Shown piece after piece: positions 18,657-28,400 of a stretch of 64,000 nt of DNA (position 1 is its first letter; each line of letters starts with the position of its first letter). A model generated the notes under the pieces. The model was not told the DNA's origin, made no database searches, and was given only the letters and a program-made list of their open reading frames with translations. The DNA comes from Cryomorpha sp963741985 (GTDB taxonomy: Bacteria > Bacteroidota > Bacteroidia > Flavobacteriales_D > Cryomorphaceae): contig CAVUKD010000004.1 of assembly GCA_963741985.1 (NCBI GenBank), positions 310,001 to 374,000 on the forward strand, read 5' to 3'. Both the position numbers and the translations under genes were made by a program.

Positions 18657-18690
18657 AAAAAAACGAAGCAATCGGCTGCTTCGTTTTTTA
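18657..18690. terminator. Bidirectional intrinsic terminator
   Basis: Stem CGAAGCA (18664-18670) / TGCTTCG (18677-18683) with loop ATCGGC, flanked by A7 on the left and T6 on the right, so it can stop transcription from either side. It lies 28 bases past the stop of the leftward lipoprotein gene. Confidence 0.85.
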
Positions 18691-18717
18691 ATCTAAACTT
18701 AAATCAATTTATCCTGA

Positions 18718-19299
18718 TTAATTGTATGTATAAGTCACAGTATAATTATTTCCATCGTTGAGAGTTACCGCTTGGCTTGCTACTAGTTGTGTTGCAGTTA
18801 GACTCGTGATGCTCAAAGAATAGGTTTGCTGATCTACAGTTAATGTGAGCTGGGTTTCATTGTTGGCCCATGCCCAGGTTCCACTTTCAAATATTTGCGG
18901 TGCATTCGGATCACATTTTGTAGCACCTTCATCGCCGGTATACGTCTGATCCGCGTTGTATTTATAAAAATCATCTTTGCCACATGGCTGATAGAGTGCG
19001 AAGACATCTGAATCTGCAGTACCGTCGCCGTTTAAATCTACAGCTGGATTAATTTGAACAGCTACGGCCGTCCAGTTTTTCGCGGTCAAAAGTTGGGTGT
19101 TTGTGGCGCCACCACCTCCGGTACCACCACCTCCGGTGCCACCGCCACCGATACCGCCACCGCCACCGATACCACCACCGATACCACCTGTACTACCCGT
19201 TGAACCGCTATCGGATTCTTTGGCACAAGAAGTTACTGCGAGTGTGAATAGAGAAATAAAAATAAAAAGTGCGAATTTTGAAAGTTTCTGAGTGTTCAT
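18718..19299 (-). CDS. Lipoprotein with glycine-rich linker and lipocalin-like domain
   Basis: 193 residues. A lipoprotein signal with lipobox AVTSC (acylated C25) is followed by a linker of almost pure Gly with Ser, Thr and Ile (about residues 30-64), encoded by tandem GGT-GGC-GGT type triplets. The rest, from TNTQLLTAKNWTAVAVQINP, looks like the lipocalin-like domains of Bacteroidota lipoproteins (KFY/DFYKYNADQTYTGDEG, FESGTWAWANNETQLTL, LTATQLVASQ). The protein is expected on the outer membrane as a small ligand-binding or structural lipoprotein. Function unknown. Length of the glycine linker may vary because of the triplet repeats. Confidence 0.82.
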   Translation of the reverse strand: MNTQKLSKFALFIFISLFTLAVTSCAKESDSGSTGSTGGIGGGIGGGGGIGGGGTGGGGTGGGGATNTQLLTAKNWTAVAVQINPAVDLNGDGTADSDVFALYQPCGKDDFYKYNADQTYTGDEGATKCDPNAPQIFESGTWAWANNETQLTLTVDQQTYSLSITSLTATQLVASQAVTLNDGNNYTVTYTYN

Positions 19300-19855
19300 G
19301 ATGTTTGTTTTTTTGCCAATTTATCGAACTTCAAAGCAGAAGGTGAACAGACTTTAAAAAAAACAAACTTTATCTCATTCAATATCTGCTTTTTACAATG
19401 CATTTTCAAGAGTGTTCACTTACTATTTAAGTGAATCTTTTTCGATGAAAACATCATTGATTCGCAATGGCTCCAACTATCTTTGTATTGAAAACCATAG
19501 GTTGCAAATGTCATAAGCGTTGAATTCTAATTCTTAAAAACTATATTGGAAACAAAAATCACGGTCCTAAACGGCAATTAGAACATTTTGTCCTATCGGG
19601 AAAATAAATCCGATGACATACTTTTCCTTAATTATTCAAATAGGAAGTTATAGAAATTCAGCCAATCGAAAGTATTTTAATTTTGCTTTCAGTCTGTTTC
19701 AATTCTTTTCAATAAAGGAAAAAATATAAATCATTTTAGAGCCTTGAAACTCGAAACATGTTCGTATATTACCTAAAAATAGTAAATTGGCTCTTTGTAG
19801 AAAAACTCTATTTTTAAAAGCACCTTTTATATTTAAACTTTTTAAAATTTGACAC
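19300..19855. other. Intergenic region, 556 bases
   Basis: No coding frame, RNA gene or repeat could be supported. It separates the divergent lipoprotein gene and the T9SS gene at 19856, so it must hold both promoters; the sequence is strongly AT-rich throughout. I see no exact TAnnTTTG box at a convincing distance. Confidence 0.5.
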
Positions 19856-21082
19856 ATGATTAAAAATTTACTTTTTGCCGGATTAGCAACGATAGTCTCG
19901 GTTACGGTTAATGCACAATGTATGGATTGGGTTGACCCCTCCCCTACAGAAGGCTATTTGAGCTTCGGTGATGTACCATGTACCGGGCAATCACGAGAAA
20001 TAACGAGTTTTGAAGTTTATAAGTCAGAGGCTTATATCTTGGCATCAGTTCAAGTGGGTGATAATTTCACCTTCAGTATTTGCAACGGCCCCGGAGCTGG
20101 AACATGGGTTCCTGAATTTACCGTTGTAGCTCCATCCGGAGCAGTTGATGCATTTGGCCCAGGTGATGGCGACGGATGCTCAATTACCTGGACAGCCTCA
20201 GAATCAGGAACCTATATAGTCGCAATAAACGAAGCTGGAAACTGTGGAGTTGCAGCTGACATCGATGGTGGCTACCCCAAAATCACCACTAATAGCGGTG
20301 GAATAGCATGTCCGGAATTCCTGGATGGTGCTGAAAGTTTTGAATCAGCCGACCTTTCTCTACCTGCTTGTTGGCAAGTGGTTGACGCGGATGGTGATGG
20401 GTTTAACTGGGTTATAACATCAGATGATGGCCCCGGTCTTGACGGTGATTATGTGATAAGTTCCTACTCTTACACCGCCGAAGATGGTGCGTTGACACCA
20501 GACAACTACCTCATCACTCCTCAAGTTGTTTTAGGAAACAATGAGTCCCTTTACTATGCAGTACGGGCATTAAACAGTAATTATTCTGAAGAAGAATATT
20601 CCGTATATGTCTCTACTACTGGAAACGATATTGCTGACTTTACAGATGAAGTATTTGCAGACAATCTTGAGTATGTGAATCAATGGCAAGCAAGAACAGT
20701 CGATCTTAGTGCTTACGCAGGTCAAACAATTTATCTTGCATTCAGACATTATGGTGTTGAAGATCTTGTTGGATTTAGTATTGACGGTGTAAAGCTTCCT
20801 GGTACTGTAGTTTGCAACCCGGATGCTATTTCTGACTTAGATGAAGTGGAATCTATTATTTTCCCAAATCCTACTAACGATAATCTGAATATCACATCAT
20901 CTCTGGAAGGTGCTGCCACCATTCATGTATTTGACGCATTGGGTAGAGTGGTTTTGAAAAATAAGGTTGTACTTTCTCAATCTACATTCACCCAGAATGT
21001 GTCTGCTTTGGAGAGCGGTATGTACACTATCCAAATTAGCTCCTCATACAAAGTATCCACTCAGCACTTTGTAAAACAATAA
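19856..21082 (+). CDS. T9SS secreted protein with cleaved-adhesin (choice-of-anchor J) domain
   Basis: 408 residues. Signal peptide about 1-20 (MIKNLLFAGLATIVSVTVNA). An N-terminal beta domain (residues 25-150) is followed by a cleaved-adhesin/choice-of-anchor J domain from about 165 to 320: CWQVVDADGDGFNWVI, DNYLITPQVVL, YAVRALNSNYSEEEYSVYVS, VDLSAYAGQTIYLAFRHY. It ends in a T9SS type A sorting domain (IFPNPTNDNLNI, HVFDALGRVV, GMYTIQIS). Such domains occur in gingipain-like and surface adhesins and usually bind carbohydrate or protein. Its own terminator follows directly, so it is probably transcribed alone. Confidence 0.87.
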   Translation: MIKNLLFAGLATIVSVTVNAQCMDWVDPSPTEGYLSFGDVPCTGQSREITSFEVYKSEAYILASVQVGDNFTFSICNGPGAGTWVPEFTVVAPSGAVDAFGPGDGDGCSITWTASESGTYIVAINEAGNCGVAADIDGGYPKITTNSGGIACPEFLDGAESFESADLSLPACWQVVDADGDGFNWVITSDDGPGLDGDYVISSYSYTAEDGALTPDNYLITPQVVLGNNESLYYAVRALNSNYSEEEYSVYVSTTGNDIADFTDEVFADNLEYVNQWQARTVDLSAYAGQTIYLAFRHYGVEDLVGFSIDGVKLPGTVVCNPDAISDLDEVESIIFPNPTNDNLNITSSLEGAATIHVFDALGRVVLKNKVVLSQSTFTQNVSALESGMYTIQISSSYKVSTQHFVKQ

Positions 21083-21103
21083 GTACATATTTTTAAATTT
21101 TGA

Positions 21104-21131
21104 AAAGAGCGGAACTTGAGTTCCGCTCTTT
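21104..21131 (+). terminator. Intrinsic terminator after the J-domain T9SS gene
   Basis: Stem AAAGAGCGGAA/TTCCGCTCTTT closing a very short loop, followed by TGTTTT. It starts 22 bases past the stop codon at 21082. Confidence 0.8.
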
Positions 21132-21336
21132 GTTTTAGTTATATTTTCATAATTCCTATAATTCTGCATCCAACTTGACACAGCAACATAAGACTCTTAT
21201 TTCGCGTGAAATTGGAACCGAAGGACTGCAAATATTATGTTTTTAACATAAAGCAGATACTAACTTTTATAAGCTTGACTTACTTTTTCCCGCATGGAAT
21301 ATATATATTTGGCCAAACAATCTTAAAAAATAAATT

Positions 21337-22296
21337 ATGAAAAAACTTTACATCCTTATTTTAACAACAGTAGTAGCCGCAACTGGTGCATTCGCACAAC
21401 GAACTGTAGGGCCGAACGGATTGCCTTCAAGTTACCGAATGGAACAATACGCTCTGGATGCTTCGCGCGACGTTACAGATACTTTAGGACCTGCAATCTT
21501 AGAAGGTTGTGACCTAACCCCAGCGCTGTTAACAGCAAATGTTGGCTGGGTGACCGGAGGAAATGATTATGGTGATCTCGAAAAAGCTCAGTATATAGAA
21601 ACCACAGGAGTTGGAACCATTTACTCAACACTAGCTTGGATAGGTGCAAAACAAGGTGGAACGAACGAAACTTTCTCTGCTAAAATATACACAGGCGATT
21701 TAACCGATGGGCCTTCGGAATTATTGGGTACGTCAAATGCTTTAGCTTATGCAGATTTGGACACTACTGGTATGTATACCACTTTTAGTTTTGATACACC
21801 ACTTGCTTACGATTCTTCATTCTTCATATCTTATGAAGTTTCGAATGGAGATGCCATTTATGGTATTATACACTCTGGTGGTAACTGCGGTGGCACTAGT
21901 GCGTGGGAGTTATGGAGTGACGGCGGTGGCTGGAACGACATTAATAGCGCGTGGAATGGCGATACTGACGTAATTCTTTACACGTTCGCCGAGGTAGAAA
22001 CAGTAGTTGTAGGTCTTGATGATACAAATCTTATTGAGCGTGGAAGTCAGAAAGTTTTCCCAAATCCTGCGAATGAATCAGCTCAGTTGGTTTACAGCCT
22101 TGTAAATCCAACAGACATTGTGGTTCGCGTTTATACTTCTACCGGACAATTGGTTGACTCTTACAATCAAGGAGTTCGAAATACCGGTTTGAATGTGTTA
22201 ACTATTGACACTCAAGAATACACTCAAGGGCTTTACCTCTACACCATAGAAACTGAAAATGGCGTAAGAAACGGTAAATTCAATGTAGTTCGGTAA
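21337..22296 (+). CDS. T9SS secreted protein
   Basis: 319 residues. Signal peptide about 1-20 (ending TGAFAQ). The middle, about residues 45-215, is a beta-rich domain (VGTIYSTLAWIGAKQGGT, LAYDSSFFISYEVSNGD, GGNCGGTSAWELWSDGGG) of a kind common in Bacteroidota T9SS cargo. The C-terminal sorting domain begins near residue 232 (KVFPNPANESAQLVY, VRVYTSTGQLVDSY, GLYLYTIETENG). The function is unknown. The gene is followed after 30 bases by one of the best terminators in the window, so it is a monocistronic unit. No sequence similarity to the upstream J-domain gene outside the sorting domain is evident. Confidence 0.82.
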   Translation: MKKLYILILTTVVAATGAFAQRTVGPNGLPSSYRMEQYALDASRDVTDTLGPAILEGCDLTPALLTANVGWVTGGNDYGDLEKAQYIETTGVGTIYSTLAWIGAKQGGTNETFSAKIYTGDLTDGPSELLGTSNALAYADLDTTGMYTTFSFDTPLAYDSSFFISYEVSNGDAIYGIIHSGGNCGGTSAWELWSDGGGWNDINSAWNGDTDVILYTFAEVETVVVGLDDTNLIERGSQKVFPNPANESAQLVYSLVNPTDIVVRVYTSTGQLVDSYNQGVRNTGLNVLTIDTQEYTQGLYLYTIETENGVRNGKFNVVR

Positions 22297-22325
22297 CGAA
22301 TATTGAACAATTATTTCTTTAATTG

Positions 22326-22363
22326 ACGGGTTGAACGAATTTCGTTCAACCCGTTTTTTTTTT
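22326..22363 (+). terminator. Strong intrinsic terminator
   Basis: Perfect 12-bp stem ACGGGTTGAACG/CGTTCAACCCGT with loop AATTT and a run of ten T (22354-22363). It stops transcription of the gene ending at 22296 just before mnmE. Confidence 0.9.
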
Positions 22364-22410
22364 GTCTTAACTCGCTCTCACAGGTTTTCTCAAACACTTA
22401 CCTTCGCGCC

Positions 22411-23796
22411 ATGCTGCACTACGACACCGAAGATACCATTTGCGCGCTCTCCACACCGCCCGGAATTGGTGCGCTCGCAATTATCCGCGTTTCTGGACCG
22501 GAAGCATTATCGATTACCGCTAAAATATTTTCTAAAGACGTGAGTAAGGCCAAGGGGTATTCCATCCTTTTCGGAAATATTGTGGCCGGCGATGAACTTA
22601 TTGACGAAGTGCTGGTCTCAATATTTCGAAACCCACATTCATTCACCGGCGAAGATAGCGTAGAAATATCCTGCCACGGCTCCGAATATATTCAGTCACG
22701 AATATTGCAGCTGCTGCTGGCAAAAGGATGCCGAATGGCACAGCCGGGCGAGTATAGCATGCGGGCTTTCGCCAATGGAAAAGTCGATCTGAGTCAGGCT
22801 GAAGCCATAGCCGATTTGATTGCCTCTTCCTCATCCGCTGCGCATAAACTGGCCATGAACCAGATGAAGGGCAGTTTTTCGAAAAAGATCAATGATTTGC
22901 GTGAAAAACTGATCAATTTTGCTTCGCTGATTGAGCTCGAACTCGACTTCAGCGAAGAGGATGTTGAATTTGCCGACCGGGACCAATTGACACATTTGGT
23001 TTCGGGAATTGAGCAAATGGTGAAAGGTTTGATGGATAGTTTTGCCACCGGAAATGCCATAAAAAATGGAGTTCCTGTAGCCATTCTCGGTGCACCGAAT
23101 ATGGGCAAAAGCACCTTGCTCAATGCATTGCTTGAAGATGAGCGCGCCATCGTATCCGAAATAGCGGGTACCACACGGGACACGATTGAAGACGAGATTA
23201 TTATCGATGGAGTTCGGTTTCGATTTATCGATACTGCCGGAATTCGCGAAACTGTCGATGAAATTGAAACCATTGGTATTTCTCGTGCTTTCGCGAAAGC
23301 CGGAAAATCAGCCGTGGTAATTTATCTTTTCGACGCAATTGAAACGCCGGCAGATGTCCTCGAAAAAGAAGTGAAGACCCTTCGCGGAAATATTGGCGAA
23401 AGCCAGAAATTAATCCTTGTTGGAAATAAGATCGACAAAGCAGCCAATGCGAATAAGCGTACCTCCCTACCCGACTCTTTGGGTAAACCGCTGTTTATTT
23501 CAGCCACCGAAGGATCCGGTTTGGATGCCTTGAAAACCGAATTGCTCACCATCACCAACAGCCTTAAAACTGAAGGAGATGATGTGGTAGTAAGCAACCT
23601 ACGCCACTATCAGGCACTCTCGAAAGCCAATGAAGCTCTCGAGGCTGTTTTGCAAGGAATTGACAGCGGACTCACCAATGATTTTCTCGCGATGGATATT
23701 CGGAGGGCACTATTTCATTTGGGCGAGATCACAGGTGAGATTACTACCGAGGATCTTTTGGGGAATATTTTCTCGAAGTTTTGTATTGGAAAGTGA
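22411..23796 (+). CDS. mnmE: tRNA uridine-5-carboxymethylaminomethyl(34) synthesis GTPase
   Basis: 461 residues, full length. With MnmG it modifies the wobble uridine of certain tRNAs. N-terminal formyl-THF-binding domain (DTEDTICALSTPPGIGALAI), helical domain, and an inserted G domain: G1 GAPNMGKST (227-235), G2 TTRDT (254-258), G3 DTAG (275-277 region), G4 NKID (339-342). The C-terminus FCIGK carries the conserved catalytic cysteine C458. The last 71 bases of the gene are repeated at 25262-25332, and residues about 338-410 have a decayed homologue at 39374-39590. The 3' end of mnmE is a known insertion site of genomic islands. The gene itself is intact. Confidence 0.97.
   Translation: MLHYDTEDTICALSTPPGIGALAIIRVSGPEALSITAKIFSKDVSKAKGYSILFGNIVAGDELIDEVLVSIFRNPHSFTGEDSVEISCHGSEYIQSRILQLLLAKGCRMAQPGEYSMRAFANGKVDLSQAEAIADLIASSSSAAHKLAMNQMKGSFSKKINDLREKLINFASLIELELDFSEEDVEFADRDQLTHLVSGIEQMVKGLMDSFATGNAIKNGVPVAILGAPNMGKSTLLNALLEDERAIVSEIAGTTRDTIEDEIIIDGVRFRFIDTAGIRETVDEIETIGISRAFAKAGKSAVVIYLFDAIETPADVLEKEVKTLRGNIGESQKLILVGNKIDKAANANKRTSLPDSLGKPLFISATEGSGLDALKTELLTITNSLKTEGDDVVVSNLRHYQALSKANEALEAVLQGIDSGLTNDFLAMDIRRALFHLGEITGEITTEDLLGNIFSKFCIGK
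23726..23796 (+). repeat. Direct repeat, left copy: 3' end of mnmE
   Basis: These are the last 71 bases of mnmE, coding ITGEITTEDLL...FCIGK and the stop. The right copy at 25262-25332 aligns without gaps with 6 mismatches. The copies are 1,536 bases apart, in the same orientation. Confidence 0.85.
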
Positions 23797-24038
23797 GTAG
23801 GCCAGGAAATAGAATAAAGCCGCAGTATTTCTCACTGTGGTCGAGAGAACGCATAGGCTTCGTTATTCCCTTTGGTTATGATGTCGCTTTGCTCAGTTGC
23901 CATTAAATGAACGAGTCTCACTGAAAGTTAATGTAGCCGACCTCGGATTTTGACGGAATGAACAGCATGAAAGTAACCCAAGTTGCCAAACATCCAGTTT
24001 TACTTCTTTAATTTCGTCTTATGAAGATGTTTAAAAAC

Positions 24039-24719
24039 ATGAATACCCTTGGCATGATCGGCGGTACTTCTTGGCATGCCACCGAAGCTTATTACCGTTT
24101 GATCAATGAAGGCGTTTCCGAAAAAATTGGTTCCTGGAACAGTCCGTCACTAATCATCTACAGCATAAATATCGCACTGATGCGCGCTCAGGATAAGGAG
24201 AAGATTAAGGAGCATTACCTGGATGTAGCACAAAAACTGGAAGTAGCTGGTGCGAAGGCAGTTGTCATTTGCGCAAATACGCCTCATTTGGTTTACGATT
24301 TTGTTCAGCCACAAATCGGGATTCCCTTTCTACACATAGCAGAAGCTACCGGCAAAGAGGCCAAGCGGTTGAAGTTGAAAAAACTGGGACTTCTCGGAAA
24401 TAGACCTACCATGACCGGATCTTTTATTGGCGGATATTTGGAGAGCCATTTCAATTTGGAAGTAATTATACCGGAAGGCGATGCGATAGATCGTTCGCAC
24501 AACTTTGTTTCTAAAGAGCTAACACAAGGGAAATTCACAAAAGTGGCAAAGGACTTTTTTCTGAAAGAAATTTCCAAACTCAAATCCAGAGGTGCGGATG
24601 GGATTATATTGGGATGTACCGAATTGCCAATTTTGCTCAAAGATGAAGCCGCCGAGGTCCCGATGCTCGCAACTACGAACCTCCACGCGCAGATGGCGGT
24701 TGATTTTATTTTGAGTTAA
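24039..24719 (+). CDS. Aspartate/glutamate racemase family protein
   Basis: 226 residues from the ATG at 24039 (MNTLGMIGGTSWHATEAYYR), the usual N-terminus of the family; ATGs at 24021 and 24027 are alternatives. The enzyme family interconverts L- and D-amino acids by a two-base mechanism using two cysteines: the first lies in VVICANTPHL and the second in ILGCTELPIL. Both are present, so an active racemase is expected; the wider family also contains hydantoin and malate racemases. The gene sits alone between the two copies of the mnmE 3' end, and so may have arrived with that segment. No transport or peptidoglycan genes are adjacent. Confidence 0.87.
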   Translation: MNTLGMIGGTSWHATEAYYRLINEGVSEKIGSWNSPSLIIYSINIALMRAQDKEKIKEHYLDVAQKLEVAGAKAVVICANTPHLVYDFVQPQIGIPFLHIAEATGKEAKRLKLKKLGLLGNRPTMTGSFIGGYLESHFNLEVIIPEGDAIDRSHNFVSKELTQGKFTKVAKDFFLKEISKLKSRGADGIILGCTELPILLKDEAAEVPMLATTNLHAQMAVDFILS

Positions 24720-25173
24720 GACCGAAATGCTGGTATTACCTTATCAAGTGACACCTCTCGCGAAGTGAGTAGCGGTTAAAAAATTTCTGTAAAGCAAAAA
24801 AGGACTATCCCAATGATTTTCGACTCTTCCCTGCACCTGCTTATCTGAATGCAATAGTCTGTATTTGGTTGAAACAGCCATTTTTCAGGATTTAAATTAA
24901 AGACTTTGAATCTGCTGAATATGTTGGCGCCTCTACTTTCCGGCTATTTTTTTTGGTGTAGGCAAAGCATGTATGGGCGCGTACCTTATACCGAAAGTGT
25001 GAACCCACCTTCGAATTATGGCGTCACATAAATATTAAATTCGAGATTGACGCTTCAATTTTTTTTTTTAGAGGTTTGATCAGTTTATGGATTTCCCAAC
25101 AAACCAAAACCCAAAAATTTCCGTCTAAAACCCACCCTATCGCAAAAGCATCAAAACCACTCAACGCCTCAGA
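24720..25173. other. Intergenic region, 454 bases, no gene seen
   Basis: No supported coding frame on either strand, no RNA or terminator of note. It contains homopolymer runs (T8 near 24950, T10 near 25062). It lies inside the segment bounded by the two mnmE 3'-end repeats and may be degraded remnants of an inserted element. Confidence 0.45.
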
Positions 25174-25332
25174 ATGAAAAACATCCAAAAATTCCTCTTC
25201 TTCATTCTCATTTCCGGGTTTTCGATAACCGATGCAACTTCTCAAAGTATTATTTTAGAAAAGATCACGGGTGAGATTATTACCGAGGATCTTTTGGAGA
25301 ATATTTTCTCGAAGTTTTGTATCGGGAAGTAA
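25174..25332 (+). pseudogene. Chimeric reading frame: signal peptide fused to the MnmE C-terminal tail
   Basis: An uninterrupted 52-codon frame starts at the ATG 25174. Residues 1-24 are a signal peptide (MKNIQKFLFFILISGF, cleavage after ATSQ), residues 25-30 are SIILEK, and residues 31-52 are ITGEIITEDLLENIFSKFCI-GK, i.e. the last 22 residues of MnmE with two substitutions. The fusion is in frame to the mnmE stop. The N-terminal part looks like the start of a typical Bacteroidota secreted protein that has lost everything after codon 30. I read it as the scar of a recombination that joined the 3' end of mnmE to another gene, and not as a functional protein. Confidence 0.65.
25262..25332 (+). 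repeat. Direct repeat, right copy: mnmE 3' end
   Basis: 65 of 71 bases match 23726-23796. Differences include the synonymous stop change TGA to TAA and third-position changes in the last codons (ATT-GGA-AAG to ATC-GGG-AAG), so it looks like a copy from a different mnmE allele and not a fresh duplication. Confidence 0.85.
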
Positions 25333-25422
25333 TTCTTCTTTCTCTAGGCAATTGTAAGCCATCCGTTCTTATTTTCCTTTCAAATTTATTGTACCTACTT
25401 TATATCACCGGAAAGCTCTTTC

Positions 25423-28400
25423 CTAATTCCTGGCTCCTTGTAAGTAACTTATCATAGGATCCGTCACGAGTGGTACTACATCTTTTACCATGTGCGGCAG
25501 GAGATTACCCATGATCTTTGGCATCATTACCGGCATTTGTTCCGCCATGTAATCGGGCATGGGAACGCGTTCGCTGATCCGTTGCAGCATCGTATCCATC
25601 ACTTTTGGCAACATGGATGGCAACATGCGAGGCATGAGCATGGGAAACATCGGTTTCATAAAAGTGAGTGCTCCGGGCACTTTGCCCATTGCACGCATCA
25701 TTTTTCCCATTCCCATCGGCATAGCGTCAATGAGTTCGGGCCACATACTCTTCATGATCTCGGCAAATCCTTTTGGAGTCATTAATTCGATCATGGCTTC
25801 AAAGGTGGCCCATTGTTTCAATACTTCGGGATTTGGATCTTCATAGGTTACTCCAAATGCTTCCATAGCGAAGTGTGCGAGATCAACAATTTCAAGATCT
25901 TCGATTCCCTTCTTTTCGGCTGTAACCCTGAACTGAAACTCACAACACGGGCACAGGGCCAACAACTTCGTAGCTCCTGTGGCCTTGGCTTCTTTAAGTT
26001 TGATTTCACCAATATCTGCTGCCACCGCAGGATCCTTCAGCAGGGTAAGCACCGAACCACAACAATGGGCTTCTTCCCGGTTGTGCTCCAGGTCAACCAA
26101 TGTTACTCCGGGTATTGCTTTTATAAGGTTTCTGGGTTGTTCGTAAACATGTGATGCTCGACCTATGTGACAGGAGTCATGCCAGGTCACTGTTTGTGGA
26201 GCGTTGTTGTTGTCCGGGAATGTAAATGATCCCGTTTTGATCTTTTCGGAAGCAATTTCCGAGTAGTGTTTTACCTGAATATCCCAATCCAGATTTAGCT
26301 TTTTAGCCCATTCAGGGTAAACTTTTCTCCACATCATATCGCAGGCAGGACAGCTCGTGATAACCGTATTACCACCGGCCTTTTTCACTTCACGGTAATT
26401 ATGTTTTAGTATTTCTCCAAACTGATCCCATTTTCCGGCCACCAGCATAGGCGTGCCGCAGCACTCTTCCTCATTCCCGAGATAAGTAAAATCAACACCG
26501 ACCTTGTCCAGCAATTCTACAGAAGCTTTGCCAATATCACTTTCGATATAACTGGCCGTGCAACCGGCAAAGTAAACGTTTTCGGAGGTGTGTCCCGGAC
26601 CGTGTTTTTCTTTCAAGGTCTCGGGAAACCATTCATCGCGATTTTTCTTATACCCCGCCCAAATGTTACCGTTATTATTTAGTGATTCCGACATCATATA
26701 GAATGGGGGGAAAGTCATCTGCTTGTCATCTTGAATCATTTTTCCGCGGAGCTTCATCCAGGAGGGTTCGATGGGTAAAGCCTCCGAACACCGTACATTA
26801 CACAATTCGCAGGTAGTACAAACCAGGAAAGTATCTACTACTTCCTGATCCCATTTTTCTTTTCCTTCGAGATACTGCCTGAGCCAATACCATTTTCCAC
26901 GGGGCGACTGACTCTCCCAACCCCGCCCATAGAACTGGTCGCAGGTATCCACACAATACCCGCATTGAGAGCAGGCATAAGCATACCACGCCACATCTTC
27001 GGGAACACCTTTGTTGTTTGGAATCGTTCGCTCACCAATATCCGTATGCATACGATTTCCAATGGGTCGAATCATGGGTTCGAATACACTGGCCACGCTC
27101 ATCAGGGTTCCCAACATACCACCCTTCAGCACTTTGCCGGGATTCAATATGTCGTTAGGATCCGTTTCTTGCTTAAATCGAAGCATGCGTTTGTAGGGAC
27201 CTTCACCGAGTATTTCTTTGGCATTGTTGGTAAAATACATTCCGGTGGCGTACGATCGTCCCCCATGTTTCTTGGCTATTTTGATAATGGATAGTACGAG
27301 GCCAAAAACAAAATTGTATTTAAGCTTTCGTTCATCGCTCGGGATAAATCCGAGAATCACCACTTCGGGTTTGCCATCTCTCCCCTTTTTGATAACGATA
27401 CCTTCTTCCACAATCGGTTGGTATATTTTCTTGTCAACTTCTTCGAGAAAAGGCGATAAATTTTCCAAGGGAACCACTACTTCGGCTGGAACCAGACTCG
27501 GACCGAGTCGTTTCACGACCATAAAACGGAACCGATGCTCCCATTCGCGATCAGCGATTTTTTGCGATAATATTTCAACTCCCGGGTTTTGTACCAATTC
27601 ATTTACAGCTTCTTTGATAACAGCATGTTCCTTCTCACCATACGTAAGAGTAACCATAAACTTTCCGGGCAATAGCACATTTTCTTCCACAGCTTTACCA
27701 TCATGTTCCAGTTCGGGAGCAATATTTTTCAACTCAGCCATAGTTGGATTGATGAGCATCATGTTCCAAAGTGGCAAGTTTTTTTGGTCTATCGACTGTA
27801 CGATCTGATGCAAAACTTTAGCGTTGTCGCAGCCAATAGACGTAACCTTCATTTTTTCATCATCCAATACTTTAACGGTAATCTCTGTGATCAACCCTGT
27901 GATGCCTTCCGCGCCATAGGCCAAATCTAGGTCATCGCCTTCAAGTTCTTTAATATTTCCATTGGCAAGGACCATGCGGACCTTGGTAACGCAGTCGCGA
28001 AACCAACCTGCACTGTAAGAACCGATACCCGCACCTGCTTGCGCAAACCAGCCTCCAACTGTAGAAGAGGGATAACTTGTGGGATAAGAATTTACACGGA
28101 GTCCTTTTTTATGGAGTTCTCTATCGAGCTTTTCCCATACAATTCCCGGCTGAACCGTCGCAAGGTGGTGTTCTTTGTCAACATAAATAATCTTTCGGAA
28201 GCGGTGAAAATCAAGAACTAAGTCTCTCTTCACGGGGATCACCCCACCATAACCTGATGTTGATTTCGCTCTGGGAGTGATATGGACATTTTCTTTGGAC
28301 GCCCACTTGACCAATTTTACGATTTCTGATTCAGAAAGTGGCTGCACTACAGCCCTTGGAATAGTATTTCCCACAAGGGGATTAACCAGACTGGGGATGG

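Noticed and set aside
23797..24020. Integrase or excisionase gene near the mnmE repeat
   Set aside because: Looked for in all frames between the repeats; none found.
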